Assembly: GCA_003008705.1 (NCBI GenBank)
Contig: PDUO01000079.1
Span: 3,044-67,043, forward strand
Source of the DNA: Pezicula radicicola
Taxonomy: Eukaryota > Ascomycota > Leotiomycetes > Helotiales > Dermateaceae
Direction of reading: 5' to 3'
DNA: 64,000 nucleotides
Below, one piece after another: positions 1-13,235 of the stretch. The notes under the pieces are model-generated. The model did not search any database. It saw only the letters and a list, made by a program, of their open reading frames with translations, and had not been told where the DNA came from. The number at the start of each line of letters is the position of its first letter. Positions within the stretch are counted from its first letter, which is position 1. Both the position numbers and the translations under genes were made by a program.

Positions 1-3000
1 TATTAATTTTTTATTATAACTTTATTAAAACTATAGTAGTTTATATAAAGTTATAACCCTTTATTTTTTTTAAATATAAAGAGTATAAATACTTTTACTA
101 AACTAGTACTTTTTTAGATCTAGTTATATTCTTTACTAGTTTCTAAATATTCTTATAGTACTTTAAGTTCTATTTTTAATATATTATATAATAATCTATA
201 TAAAGGATCTTCTATAGTAATTATAAGATAAGTTTAATCTAGTAATATTAGTAGAGTACTAGTACTCTTCTTATTAAATATATCCTTATAGTTAGTATAA
301 TACTAGAGTAGTACTAGTTCTTCTCTCTTAGTTTTCTTATTAAAGATATAAAAAGTAGTTAATTTTTAAGTTATCTTAATAAATTTCTATAGTATTATTA
401 TATCTATTTCTCTTATAATAATTAGATATCTCTAAGTTTAATTCTTTTAGTTTATTACTAGATTTTTATTATATAACTATTTATATCTAAGGATAATATT
501 AATATTACTAGTATTAACTATATAGAACTAAATTTAATTTTAATTAGTATAATTAAAGGAATTAATAATATAAGTATTTAATAAAGTTTTACTCTTAGTT
601 TATTACTTAGTCCTATCTAGTAATTCTATTAGTTTTAATAATTCTAGAGTTTTAGTTAGATTCTATTCCTTTACTTTTAAGGTTAATATAAGGTTATAAT
701 TAGATTCTAAGTCTACTAGTATATTAGTAATTAATTATTCTTTTATTATCTAAAATCTAATAATAATATTTATTTTTATTTATTTAGTTCTTAGTAAAAT
801 ATATACTTTTATAATATTTATTTAAGATCTCTTCTTTTTATATTTCTTTTTTAAATCTTTTAATAGATTAAAATAATTATAAAACTAATATCCTTTTTTT
901 TTATAATTATAATATTTATTTAATAATTTTTATTTTTATTTTAAATTATCTCTACTAGTATTCTTTTAATAATTATTCTTTAAATCTTTAGTTATATTCT
1001 AAACTTTAGGTTTTCTTTAAATATTATTTTTATCTTTATATAACTTAGTATCTTTATTTATTCTTTTTATATAATCTTATAATTAGATAGTTTTATATAA
1101 GGAAATAATAATAATAAGTATATCTCTTATTTTTATATTAAATATTATTTTATTTTTAATTAATTTATTTTATACTTCTAGTTAAAGTTTATTAAAGAGG
1201 TTATTTTAAAGAGTCTCTAATATTTTATTTTTAAGGTCCTTTTCTAATTCTTTTAAATATCTAATAAACTTATTAATTCTTTATCTAGGGTATTACTTAG
1301 TTTTCTTATATTCTTTTAATTAAACTATATACTAAATATCTAGTTATAGTTATAGTTACTTTAAGAAGTTATTAAATTCTTCTTATATTATAATAGAGAG
1401 TTTATCTAGATAATTCTTTTTATCTCTTAACTAGTAGTTTACTAGTTCTTTATAAAGATATATTATAATCTATATAATCTTTTCTTTATCTATACTAAAT
1501 TACTTAGGTTAATTATTAAAAACTCTATTATAGGATTATATAAATATAGTAAATTCTTATTAAATAAGTCCTTTATATTAATCTAGTTCTATACCTTTTA
1601 GAATTAGAGTATAGTTAGATATAAGGGTTATACCTAGACTAGATTACTAGTATATATCTATTAAATCTTTAGTACCTTATAAAGATCTATTTTATTTTTA
1701 ATAATAATACTCTAAGACTTCCTTAGGATAGTAGTTTAAATTATTATTATATTATTATTAGTATTATTCTACTAATTTATTAAAGGTCTAGTTTTTAGCC
1801 TCTAGTCTAGTAATAGTAGTTTAAATACTTTTAAGATAAAGGCTAAACTAGTTAAAGACTAGTATACTACTAGGTATAGGGTTATTAATATAATTATCTT
1901 TATATTCTTAGAATTAGTCTCCTCTTACTAGTACTCTACTAGTTACTTTTAGACCTATTATTAGTATAGTAATTTAGACTTAGTTAAGGTAGAGTAATTA
2001 GAATATTAGACTTTAGATTCTCTTAAATAAACTAAGAGTAATTTACTATAGATAATTAAATAAACTAATTACTAAGGAAGGAAAAGGTAAAAGGTAAACT
2101 CTTCTTATATATATATAGAGTTACCCCTTTAGGGGTTTACTAGTATATAACTAACTATATACTAGAAACTATAATAGATAATATTTTTAAATAGTCTCTT
2201 ATTAGATATTCCTTCCTTAGGTATTTATAATACTCTATATTTAATAATATTATATATTCTTATAAGATTATATAGATAATCCTTATAGAGAGCTAGAAGT
2301 TAATAAATATTTAATTATTTAAGTTAAGACTTACTAATAGATCCTATTAATCTTATATTAATTTAAGAGTCTAATAAGTATCTAATCTAATATAAGAAAC
2401 TATATATAATAGAAGAGTTCTACTCTAAATTAATTTAATATATTTAAGAGTTTAAAGTCTAATTAAATAATTAAAACTATTTAAATAAAGAAGAAGAAGA
2501 TATTATTATTAGACTTAGACTATTCTAGTAAAAGGAAGAGATTAGAGATTATAAGGATTTAAGTCTACTATTAAGTAATTATATAGATTTATTAGACGTT
2601 GAATCTAATACTAGTTTATTAGATTTAATTTAGAGAAATATTAATTTTATTAAATTATAAAATAATTATTATTTTAATACTTATTTTTATATAGTAACTA
2701 TATATAAAATTAAGGTATTTCTAAAATTATAATTCTTTATAAAATATTTACTTTTACTAACTATAAGTAATAGTATAGTAGAAGGTAGGTCTAGTTATTA
2801 TATAAATACTTTTTATTAATATTTTTTAAGAATATTAAAACTATATTATAATATCTATATTATATATTAGTAATTTTTTCTTTAAAATAATAATATATTT
2901 AAATTAAAGGATTTTATCTTTAATACTTTATATATATTATTATTAACTCTAAGGAAATTAATATTAATATTTATAAATTACTTTACTTACTTAAGAAAGT

Positions 3001-3520
3001 CTTTATTACTTCTATTACTTTAGTTAATATTAGTAAAGTTAAGCTTTATACTAATATAAAAAGAGAGTAAGGTTATAACTCTAATACTATAAAGATTAAT
3101 ATTATAATTCCTTTTCCTTTTCTAATAGAAAGAGTATAACTCTTTATATATAGTTATATAAAATAATTTAAATTATATTCTATATTATATTATTTATAAT
3201 CTCTTATTAATCTAAGAATTTTAATTACTAAGTCTAAGTCCTAAGTATAATAATAAACTAGTTAGATTATACTTATAGAGGTCTTTCTTTAGTCTTTTAT
3301 AAATTAGTTATAATTCTTATATTATTCTAAATATAATTTTTTTAATACTTATTAGTCTAGAGTATAACTATCTCTTTAAACCTATTATAATATTATAGTA
3401 GTATTTATTCTTATTTTATAATTAAACTTATTATCTATTATTATCTTTTATAGGATTAATTAAGTTTATAATTATAGAATAAAATTTAATAATTTAATAA
3501 AAGAGAAATATTCTATATAT
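1..3520. repeat. AT-only RIP-degraded transposon relic
   Basis: This stretch is almost entirely A and T, with TA and AT dinucleotides everywhere, stop codons in all frames and no long reading frame. That is the usual end state of a transposable element mutated by RIP in ascomycetes. I could not recognise terminal repeats or protein motifs, and the left edge runs out of the window, so the element class is unknown. Confidence 0.75.
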
Positions 3521-3530
3521 CAGGTTACAA

Positions 3531-3876
3531 GCTATAAGTATAGGGTGGATTAGGGTAGGTAGGTAGGTAGAATAGGCACAGCCTAAAGTACACTATAAAT
3601 ATAGGGTAGTAGGAGGTGCGTCGAACAGAGTTTAGACAAGTAAGAGGCAATAATATATAGAACTAAAGACTTGAATTCGAAGTTATCTATCTACTAAGAA
3701 AGAGAGGCTATCTATATACAAAAGGCTAGTCGTAAAGACTACTACATTTAGTATAGACTAGTTCGTATAAACTACTAAGTTAGGAAGGCTTTACTTTACT
3801 TATAAAACACTAATGAAATAAAACAATATAAAATAAAATAAAACATGTATTATAAGTATATAGTCGTATAAACTAC
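3531..3876 (+). repeat. Direct repeat copy 1 (less mutated)
   Basis: This block of about 346 bp recurs at 4375-4725 in the same order: a gctataagtatagggt start, a ttcgaagttatctatctact word, a taaactactaagtta word and an A-rich tail. The copies differ mostly by C/T and G/A changes, this copy keeping the C or G. Near its end lies an imperfect hairpin at 3865-3896 (cgtataaactacc / ggtagtttgtacg). It may be a pair of LTR remnants or a dispersed repeat; no coding motif was seen. Confidence 0.6.
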
Positions 3877-4374
3877 CCTAATAGGTAGTTTGTACGAATT
3901 ACCTTATCTAGTCTACTTAATTAGACCTCGCTATTCCTGTATAAACAAGTAGTCTTTCCTTGCGAACTAAAAACTAATTTATAACTAGAAAACTACTAGT
4001 TTAGTTTTCTCCTTCCCTATCTATTCGATTCGGCTAGTTTAGCGTCCTATATATACTATTCCTAATAAGGAAGTATATAATATATAAACTAATATTATAT
4101 AACTTATATAGCGGGAGTTATATATAAAAGTAATAATTATAGTTATAGGGGTTTAGTGACCACTAAGGATCACTATAGCTATAGGCTATTATAGTGTATA
4201 ATTATATTATAAAATATAACAATTAATTTATAAAGCCTTAATACACTAAAGAGCCCTAAAGCTATAGAAGGCCTTAGTAAAATATAAAACTTCCCTTATA
4301 GGTTAGTTTTAATAGCTTTTATAGTATTCTAGCTTATATTACTATATTAGAGTCTAAAAGATATTAGATTATAG

Positions 4375-4725
4375 GCTATAAGTATAGGGTAAAATAGGTA
4401 GAATAGGTATAGACTAAAGTACACTATAAATATAAGGTAGGAGGAGGGTCGAATAGAGTTATAATAGGTAGATTAAAGATAATAGTATAGGGAACTTAAA
4501 GACTTAAATTCGAAGTTATCTATCTACTAATAGAGAGAGAGAGAACATCTATATATAAAAAAGTAATTATAAAGACTCCTATATTTAGTATAAATTAAGT
4601 TATATAAACTACTAAGTTAAGAAAGCTTTACGTTACTTATAAAATATAAGTAAAATAAAATAAGATAAAATAAAACACTATAGAAGATAAAATATATATT
4701 ATGAGTATATAATTGTATAAATTAC
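4375..4725 (+). repeat. Direct repeat copy 2 (more mutated)
   Basis: This is the diverged partner of the block at 3531-3876. For example, agtcgtaaag in copy 1 reads aattataaag here, which is the direction of RIP. The 500 bp between the copies is AT-rich and has no recognisable gene. Confidence 0.6.
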
Positions 4726-6160
4726 TTAAGATAGACTTAAACTAGGATTAAACTAAGCTCCGAGCCGCTCTAAGTTACTAAGCCGTTATAACATAGGCTC
4801 TAATCTACTTTAAGCCTAGCTCCTATTAGATTAGAGTTAGTTCCACCCTGTATATAACATCTATAAAACCTTTAGACGCTCTAATCTAATCTAATCTATT
4901 TAAGGCTTAGCTTATTTAAAAAAAACTCTTTAAGTCCTTTAGTACTTATATATATAAGCTTATAATATTAGCCTAGGGGTAATTTTTAATAAAACATCTA
5001 AATCTTTTATTAGATCTTTTTTAGTATAACTATTTATAGATCTATAAACTAAGTAAGTTTAGTTATATAACCTTTTTTTTAATAAAGAATTCAAATAAAT
5101 TCTATTAGTTTATATTAGTAATAACTAGGTAGTTTAACTTAGTTTCTCTTATTCTTAGAACTTAAAAACTAATAAGTCTTATAACTAGCCTACTAAAATA
5201 AATATAATTATAAATTACAAAGAATATAGTATATTATAGTATAATAGTATTATAATAATTAAAATTACTTAAATAGATTAATAGGTTTTTTAAATATTAT
5301 ATTACTTAGTAATTTTTATAAACTATACTAGAATAATAGGTTTAGAAAAGATTATATAATACTAAGAATTACTTAAATGGACTTAATAGTTCCTAAGATA
5401 TTAATACTTAAAGTTAGGACCTATAAGGCCCTATAGCTATAGCGGGCTTTAGGGATTAGAATAGTTCCTAACCCCCTCTAAACTGCTCTAAACCGCTCTA
5501 ACCCGCTCCGAACTATAGTCCGAACTACTCTAACCTACTAGGATCCTTTAAACTCGTTTAGGCCTAGTCTAAACCTAGTTTAACCGTAGTTTAAGCGCTT
5601 ATAGGAGGGCACCTAAGTATCGTGCTATCTATCGGTAGGGTTAAGTACCTTGCGACAATGGTTAGCTAGCCCTTGATCGGGGGAAGACAATAGTTATAAC
5701 AAATACTAACAATAATACTAACACAACCTATTAAGTTTTGAGAATTCGCAAATTCTAAAGATATTATTAGTTCCCCTTATCAATACAAAGGTAAAACAAT
5801 CCTAGCCAATGCTAAATCCTAAACTAAGGAAGCTGTATTAGGAGAATAGGCACAAGGAAAAGATGAGCTAGCTATAAACTAACACACTACTCCTAGGATA
5901 CCTCCTACCTATCCTAAACTAGAGGCGAATATAATCATTTCGTATCTGTAACCCTAGGATACAATATAAAGGCATTATTAAATCTCAAAGTTCAACTAAT
6001 ATACTTATAAAATATAGTATACTTAAGCCATAGATTACTAAATCCCTTATTTCGATCTTCTCAAGCTAATGCGTTAGTTTATAGGCCATCGTTTTAATTT
6101 TCTTATTGTTCTTTTTCGAGTGGGATAGGAAAATTCTAGGATTAGTACGTTGTACATTAG
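4726..6160. other. AT-rich relic grading into unique sequence
   Basis: The first 900 bp keep islands of a repeated CCGCTC/CCGAACTA-type word among AT-rich sequence, suggesting a decayed GC-containing repeat. From about 5640 the composition becomes ordinary. No protein-coding gene could be supported. Confidence 0.4.
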
Positions 6161-6420
6161 GGAGTAGGCAACTCAGTAGGGATAATCCAAGCAAATATCA
6201 ATATAGCTAGAGTAAGAGCAACCTAGTTCTACGAAGGAGACGATTTACTAACTGATAAAGAAGTAGCTGCATTCCCTTAGAAATAATTACCAATCTCGGC
6301 GACCCTTACTCTCTCTCTCCGTATAAACAAACTTCCATATAGCTTAAAAGATAAAGTCTTCGAGCCGAGAGAGCTAAACCAAAGTTCTCTACAAAAAAGG
6401 ATAGAGAAGGTATAAAAGTT
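6161..6420 (+). pseudogene. Unassigned coding-like fragment
   Basis: One forward frame reads like protein (GVGNSVGIIQANINIARVRA, then FYEGDDLLTDKEVAAFP) but is interrupted by TAG/TAA codons. I do not recognise the family. The stops and lack of a start mark it as a relic. Confidence 0.25.
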
Positions 6421-6740
6421 CTACTACATATACTAAGCGAGCAGGTTCTACAGCCTTCAATGCTGTAAATGTAAGTCAATTTATTTCTTTTAAGCTGCCT
6501 TTGATGTTAGCTAACAACCTATTTAGTAAACAAGATCATTATTATCATTATTATCTTTATTATTACTCCTTTACTATTACTTTTCTTTTAAATTTACTTT
6601 CTCTAGTAGAATTAATATCAGTTGCGTATGTGGAGAGGTTTAGGACGGGCCATTATGATAGGAAGGGCAGGAATAGCAAGAATTTAAAATGGTTTACGGG
6701 GTCTATCTTCAAGCCTCAATGATTTTATAGCCTCTCTTCA

Positions 6741-6875
6741 ATGTCTCTAGATCCTTGTAACTCCAATGAAAAGTACTTCATCAAGGCTCTTGAGCTTGAC
6801 AACGAGACAGTGGACTAGGCAGTGGCTGGTCAGAACATCACCGTCCATCTTAGCGACATAGATCTAATTTGTCTA
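6741..6875 (+). pseudogene. HBS1/EF1A-like translation GTPase fragment
   Basis: A frame of about 45 codons carries NEKYFIKALELDNETVD, a stop, then AVAGQNITVHLSDID. This resembles the beta-barrel domain II of HBS1/eRF3/EF1A-type GTPases, where the pattern (V/I)K(A/S)(L/I)E(V/L)D(D/N)E...DWAVAGQ(N)(V/I)T(L/V)HL is usual. The stop at 6816-6818 (TAG) falls where family members have Trp, so TGG-to-TAG (G-to-A) is the likely change. No G domain or other exon is visible nearby, so this is an isolated scrap. The family call is from memory of the motif. Confidence 0.5.
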
Positions 6876-8090
6876 AAAATTGGCCTAACGTCGGTGGAAC
6901 ATGGTTAGAGGGTCAATGCCTCCGCTGCATGCGAGTTACTATGCTAGATTGGCTTTACCTGGTTCTTCGCGTATTAGATATACTTTTTGACAAAAGGAAT
7001 ACTCAAGACTTCAACTTTCCGATTCGAACCACGGCCGCTCGTTATTGCAAAAGAAGTATTTAGTTGTATTTCTCGTAAACTTCGATGATAGAATAGAATA
7101 GACGCATTGTTTAGTCGCTATATCTTTACTCTCTCACCGTGCTTACTACAAGGTACATTATTGGCGCAGATATCGGAATCAATTGATCCAGCGAAATAGA
7201 TTCTTTGCTACTCTTCTCATCTCAACGCCAATCGCAGCTCCAGTTCTTACTCGCACCCTCTTCCCGGGCTCGTCACTATTCGATTGCACCAAATGTCCTC
7301 CAAAAACTCGGTATGGCTGCGATTGGCTATCGGAAGGTTTGTCAAGTCTATCCTTACTATCGCCAATAGGGGATCGTAAGCTCTTGGCGAGAGTTTGACT
7401 TACCAAAAGTCTCTTCTACATAGACTTTGAACTTCAAGATGGTATGTCGCTTGTATCCAAACCTCCATTTATAACAATCTATACAACCGCTCCATCCTTA
7501 GATGTATCAAATCCCTGTAATAACTTATCGAATGCCTTTTGGGAAAAAAAGGCTCCAACTCCCAAGTTACCTATTATAGAAGGATCAGATACTAAATCTA
7601 AAGTTGATAACGAGTTATGATTATACTACAAACAGCACATTACCACCAACAGAAGGAAGGTAGGTAAAGTGTACAAGTGACAAGTCACAGGTCTAAGGTG
7701 TACAAAGCTCGTAGTTAGCAAAATTGAAAATTAGTTAGCGACGGCATACCAGAGCTAAGTGATAGGGCGGGCTTTTTAACTAAAAAACTCAAATACTTCT
7801 ACGGTCCATCTGTATTGCCAAAAACCACTGTACGTTAGGTACTTGCAGATAGAAATTCAGATATAATAAGTACAATCTCAAAACAACTTCCCATGTATAG
7901 CGTCTAGTCTTTGTATAAGATTAATAGAGGACTCGTCTTCTAGAGCTTCGTCTATACCTCCTTATATAAGCGAAGATAGGTCGATAGGCTTATTACAAGT
8001 AGTAATTAAGTGGGTGTACAGGGACGAGAAGAGGAGACTCAAGAGTTAGATTTTTTTAATATATTAAATACCCTCTAGAAAATAATCTCC
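6876..8090. other. Intergenic sequence without a supportable gene
   Basis: Only short overlapping open frames occur, for example 7179-7406 on both strands, with no recognisable motif, start context or splice pattern. A plus-strand frame near 7270-7350 is mildly protein-like but has no assignable family. Confidence 0.4.
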
Positions 8091-11043
8091 TTCTCTGTTA
8101 TACCTCCTTCGAAGAAGTAAACCTATACATTAATATAAGAACAGTAACTACTATCACTACTATTAATACAATCAAGTTGCGCTTGCGCAGTATATGTTTT
8201 CGAGTTAACATTACAACTGCTGCTTGATTCTGTGCTTTTAAAGTAAATCCCGGCATGATTATCAGTGTTTGACCAGTCCACGCATTAGTTAGCAATTACT
8301 GCGCCCGCTAAGAAAAAAGAGGAATGCTTATGCCCCATCCGTTATCAGTCTTAGTAAAGGTAAAATTCAGCTTTGGAAGACCGCATAGCTCAGCCGAGAA
8401 ACCTCCAATGTCGCTAAAGACGTAAAGCACGTCGAAGTTTTTACTGCTAGAAAGGAGCGAGAAGGGTGGGATTTGGTTCGAATTACTCTGTGTTTCATCT
8501 TCAGCCGGGTCAGGAAACGCTGCTCCCACGACTTCTCCTGGTTCTGTGCAGTAGTCTTGCATGAGTTTTGTGTCCAAGGTACAATCTCGAGAGCGTCTTC
8601 GCAGTCATGGTTGCACTTGAGAGCAACGACTTGGAATCCGACAGGGGTCGCTGTTGGTGTACTTACAGTTGTTTCAGGTACTGTTATAGACGGCGGCTTA
8701 GTTGTGGTTGAACTCGAAGATACTGAAGTCGAAGAAGTGAATGTCGTAGTCACTGAAGGGCTGCCGCTTGGGGTAGCTTTATTACTGCAAGCCTGGCGTT
8801 GAATCAACAATGTCGACGATGAAGGGAAAGTCACTAGCGCCGGGATATTGAAGGTGAACGCATTCGGAGTCGGATATGCTTTCAAGAAAGTATCAACGCC
8901 GAGGCCGATGGAATTGGGTGTCGTCACAGAAGCGATCGCATCGACGCGAGCCGACGGGCCAAGCCTGCTGTTGTCGTTGAGAATTCCCGAGACGTGGTTG
9001 TTCATATTGGTACCGGCGGCTGTGAGCAGCGTTGTGATCCAAGTTTGGTAGCTAGAGGCCCAGTCTGGCTGAATGATGGGTGTACTGGTCGACCCGCAAT
9101 TTGCAGCCTGGATGAGAGCGTCCATGCCTAGCAAAGCCGCATAGATGCGGGTTTTCGTCTTTTGGAACAGCGACGAGACTTGTGGATCGTTGGTTAGCTT
9201 TACCGCGAGAGCTAGCTGGTAAAGATAGCCAAGGCTATTGTTGCTTCCAGATGGATTTGAGAAGGCATTGGAAAATGCTTGCGCTTTGACTGCATTAATC
9301 TGTACTCGATTAGAATCTTTTCGACCGTCACCAATTATTCATCCGGTAGATTCAGAATTACCTTAGCATCCATTCCAGCGAAATCAGGGTTGGTATTGCT
9401 TGGGAGCTGTCTCCAAATTGTTTGCAGTCGGGTATCTCCTGCAACTTGGGGTGATCCATTGTCGGGAGTATCAAAGATGGCCTTGAAGGCGATGCAGTTA
9501 GCTGCAGTGATGCGGCTCGAAAAGTATTGCTTCAAGATAGATAACTCGTCTATTGTTGGCAAGATGCTGGCTCATTCAAATATCGGTGTCTTACTCACAA
9601 ACATGATCAACATTAACGGTAGGAGTTGTGCGGGACCAATCTCCGCCTTTGGTGTACGCTTTTGCATCGAGGGGGTTTATCTTCTGATTCGTCACCGCCG
9701 CATCGGAGACCATTTGGTAGTCCAGGATGGGACATGTGTTTGGAGTAGCTATTGTTTCTGTCATCACCCACCAGAATTTAGCGCTTACTTTGTTCGCAAG
9801 CTTTTTTGGAGCTGTATCCTTGAGATCAGTATCTCTAAAACCCGAGGTTTTCGCAACTCCTCACTTGGATAATTTGGGATTTTCAAATTCCGAGATAAGG
9901 TACATGCGTCAGGTGTATCCGGATTAAACGTGTCGAAATCGTCGGAGCGTTTCTCGAGGGCATTCGGAAAAGTAATGCGGCCTGCTATGGATGGCGGAGG
10001 AGTTGGACTAGAACGCTTCAATAAGTTGCCATTTCCACCATTGTCTGCGGGAACACTCTGTCCATCGCCTTGGTAGCTATAGCATGACGAGCAGCTCGCT
10101 GTGCATGATAATTGTGAAAGAGTGGTGGTGCTTGTTGTGGCGGTAACACTACACCCGGCAGTCGTTGCACAACTAGGTTATCCACAAGTAATCGTCGGGG
10201 AACTCTGGGCGTCGTTTGTTGTGGTACATGTTCGTACGCAGCTAGATGCAGTTGTTGTCGTGCAGGACGGGCCACTCGAGGAAAGACTACTGATCGATGT
10301 TGTCTGAGGATCCTTGGCCCCTTCGGGTGGCCCTGTAGTAGTGGGATTCCCATCTGACCCAATGAATAGCGGTGGAAATCCCGGTGGCGGTGCTAAGATT
10401 CGTGAGCAACGTTCAACAGGATATCAAAATCAAAACCTACGAATAATGCCTCCAATACTTGGACCAGGTGGTGGGAGCATAATAATACCAATTCCTGTAG
10501 AAAGATACCATATAAGTAAAATTGTGTTGTGGCCATTCTCCACCGTCCGAGTAGCACTGTTTGTAGTGAGACCAGGAATGCCAGTTTGTACTGATGTGAA
10601 GCCTCCTGATTCGGTAGAAATTTGAGGTCCTAAGGTGATTGGGACAAGGGTTCCACTGATTACAACATTTGGTGGAGGTGTTGGAAAGACGGCGATATTT
10701 GAAATGCTAGATCCCGAGCCTGAAGTGATCGAATTGGTTAAGGTAGTGCCAATCGAACGGGAATTAGCGGAGCTGATTGAACTGGAGGCAACCGAGCTGT
10801 CTGAGTTAGAAGCGGAGCTTCTCCCTGAAGCAGAGTTAGGAGTAGTAGTGGGACGAGAAGTAAGGGCAGAGATGTCTGAATTAGAAGCAGAGCTGCTCCT
10901 TGAGCCAGAACTAGGAGCAGTAGTGGGAATGGAACCGAGAGTAGAGCTGACTGGATTGAGAGCAACGGAGTCGGTCGAACTAAATAGAGCCTAGATTAAT
11001 GCTATATATAGTAAACAAGCTCGGAGAACAGAGAAGGTTGGCA

Positions 11044-11207
11044 TTGAAGTCATAAATGTAGGTATCTATTTGGAAATAAGATAAAGAAAGATGCTGCGTA
11101 GCAAGACTTATCTAAGACTTACACCTTGAAGTCATAAATGTAGGTATCTATTTGGAAATAAGATAAAGAAAGATGCTGCGTAGCAAGACTTATCTAAGAC
11201 TTACACC
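11044..11207 (-). repeat. Exact 82-bp tandem duplication inside an intron
   Basis: Positions 11044-11125 and 11126-11207 are identical 82-bp units starting ttgaagtcataaatg. Both lie in the predicted intron 11206-10980 of the secreted-protein gene, and each unit carries a copy of the GTGTAAG donor, so the intron would be 145 bp without the extra copy. Perfect identity indicates a recent event compared with the surrounding decay. Confidence 0.9.
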
Positions 11208-11989
11208 TTGAAGCCGCCGCCAAACCGGAGCTTGAGTTGAACGTTGCGAAAGTAGAAGATCCTGCTGGGTGTGAGATTGCTGTAGAAGATGAGCTTTGGT
11301 CAGAGGCGGATGATGCTTTTGCATTCGATGAGGTTGGACGTTTTGTCGTACTTGCAAAGCTTGGGTTTGAAACTATAATTTGACAGTTAAATTTCATTGA
11401 AAGAATCCGTCCGCATGGAATCTATGAACTTACAGGTTGTTGAAGTAACCAAACCAAAGCTAGAATTGGTAAAAAATGCCGTCGAACGAGAAGACCTTGC
11501 TACATTCGAAGTGGATATTGAAGGAAGGCTCGAGATGGAAATAGATAGTCCTTCACTCGAGAAGCTTGCAGATACGGCCGTGTTTGGTGAGGAATTTAGG
11601 CTCGTAGCTATCATGGATCTTTTATTAGATGAAAACAACCGGTTTTCTTCGAACATTTCTGGACTTGCAGCTTGAATTAATAGTGGTACTAGAACTCGAG
11701 TTGATGTTGGATGCCGTTGTGGCTCCTAGAAAGCTTACGAGACTCGAGGTTACTGCTGAGGTCGGATTCGAGCTGGACGATGTTGTTGTCAAGGAGGCTG
11801 TAACATTTGAGACTCCTAAGCCCGAATAGGACGAAAAGCTTGAGCTACTAGGCGAATTGCTAGGCTCTATGTATGTTGGAATGACTGGTGGGAATGGATA
11901 AAACTCGTCACAGATCGTGTATGTCTCTACATCTCGAACCCAGCTTCCTCCATAGCGTCCACCCTTGACGCCATCATTTGTGTCTAGTA

Positions 11990-13235
11990 CAGTCGGTAGC
12001 AACTTATAACTATAATTTTATTAATTTTACCTATTTTCGAATATATATCTTCTTAACTCTCTCTTTTTAATACTATAAAATACTAATACTATATTATCCC
12101 CTAGGCCTTATTTCTAGGAATATTATAAGGAAGAAATAATTAACTCTATATATAAGAGGTTAAATTACTAAGGTAACTATTTAAGGTAAAAGAAATATAG
12201 ATATTACTTATACCTTTAAAATAGTAGATTTAATTATTTAAGATACTATATACTTTAATCTATTATATAATAAAAGTACCTCTTTATCTTAAAAGCTCTA
12301 AAAGAAATTATATAATAATTAAGAAGATATTAAAAGAATATAGTATTATTAATTAGTATATAAAAAAGAGATTAGAGTTAATAAAGAAATATATAAAGGA
12401 ATATTATAATTAGTATAAAGTTTAAGAGGAATAGATATTTATAAACTAAAAAATATTATATAAAGTAATAAGAGTTTAATAAAGTATAGTTTAAATAAAT
12501 TAATAAAATAGATCTTTTAAATAATAACTTAGAAATAGAATAAAGAGATAATATTAATTTACTCTAAAAATAAAGATATATTAATTATAATCTAGAGATA
12601 TTTTTAAAGAACTATAGATAGTATTAGTTAGAGTAAACTATTTATTTTAGATTATAATTTTAAGAGTAAAAAGTATAACTATTCTTTATACTCTTATATT
12701 AAAGTTCTTAAGGATTAAATACTAAAATACTAGTAATTAGATCTTATATTTATATAAGATAGTACCTCTACCTATATATCTTATATAGTTTATAGATAGT
12801 TTATAGATATAAATATATTTATACTTCTATAGTTAGTAGTATCCTCTAATTTAAATCTTATTAAATATATCTAGTAGTATCTTAAAAAGTAAGTCTTAAA
12901 TAAGTACCCTAAGCTTTAAAATATAAGGAAATTTAAAGAAGTATTTAAAGTATTAAAGTAAGCCCTAATTAATACTTAGAATAACCTCTCTAATAAGTTA
13001 TTTACTTCTCTAATAGAGAGTATACTAAGGAGGATAAAAGTATATATTAAGGTAGATAAATAGTATATAAAATACTAGAAAACTAGTACTTTTAGGAATA
13101 ATAAATTCTATTATTTCTTACTATATATTAAAAGAAGAAAGGTAATATAATTAATAGTTGATTTATAATAACTCTAGTAATAAGTTAATTAGTAGGCTAA
13201 AATATTGAATTATAGTTATAAGTTACTACCGACTA
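11990..13235. mobile_element. Tc1/mariner-type (TA-flanked) DNA transposon relic, 1246 bp
   Basis: The left end (CAGTCGGTAGCAACTTATAA) and the reverse complement of the right end (TAGTCGGTAGTAACTTATAA) match over at least 25 bp apart from C/T differences, and both ends are flanked by TA. The inside is AT-only with no reading frame, as after RIP. TA target sites and this size fit a deleted or non-autonomous Tc1/mariner/pogo (Fot1-like) element. Removing it and one TA restores a continuous frame in the host gene (minus strand: AFSNIILQCI then ILDTNDGVKGGRYGG), so it sits within an exon. Confidence 0.85.

Noticed and set aside
1..3520. Mitochondrial or organelle DNA, because of extreme AT content
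   Set aside because: No organelle genes or tRNAs; composition and stop-filled frames fit RIP, and it grades into nuclear-type intron-bearing genes.
8473..9051. Plus-strand frames of 109 and 67 codons
   Set aside because: Antisense to the Ser/Thr-rich minus-strand exon, which has the better protein-like translation and splice structure.
10018..10362. 114-codon minus-strand frame (His/Arg/Pro-rich)
   Set aside because: Wrong frame of the secreted-protein gene; the adjacent frame gives a Cys/Thr-rich segment that splices correctly at both sides.
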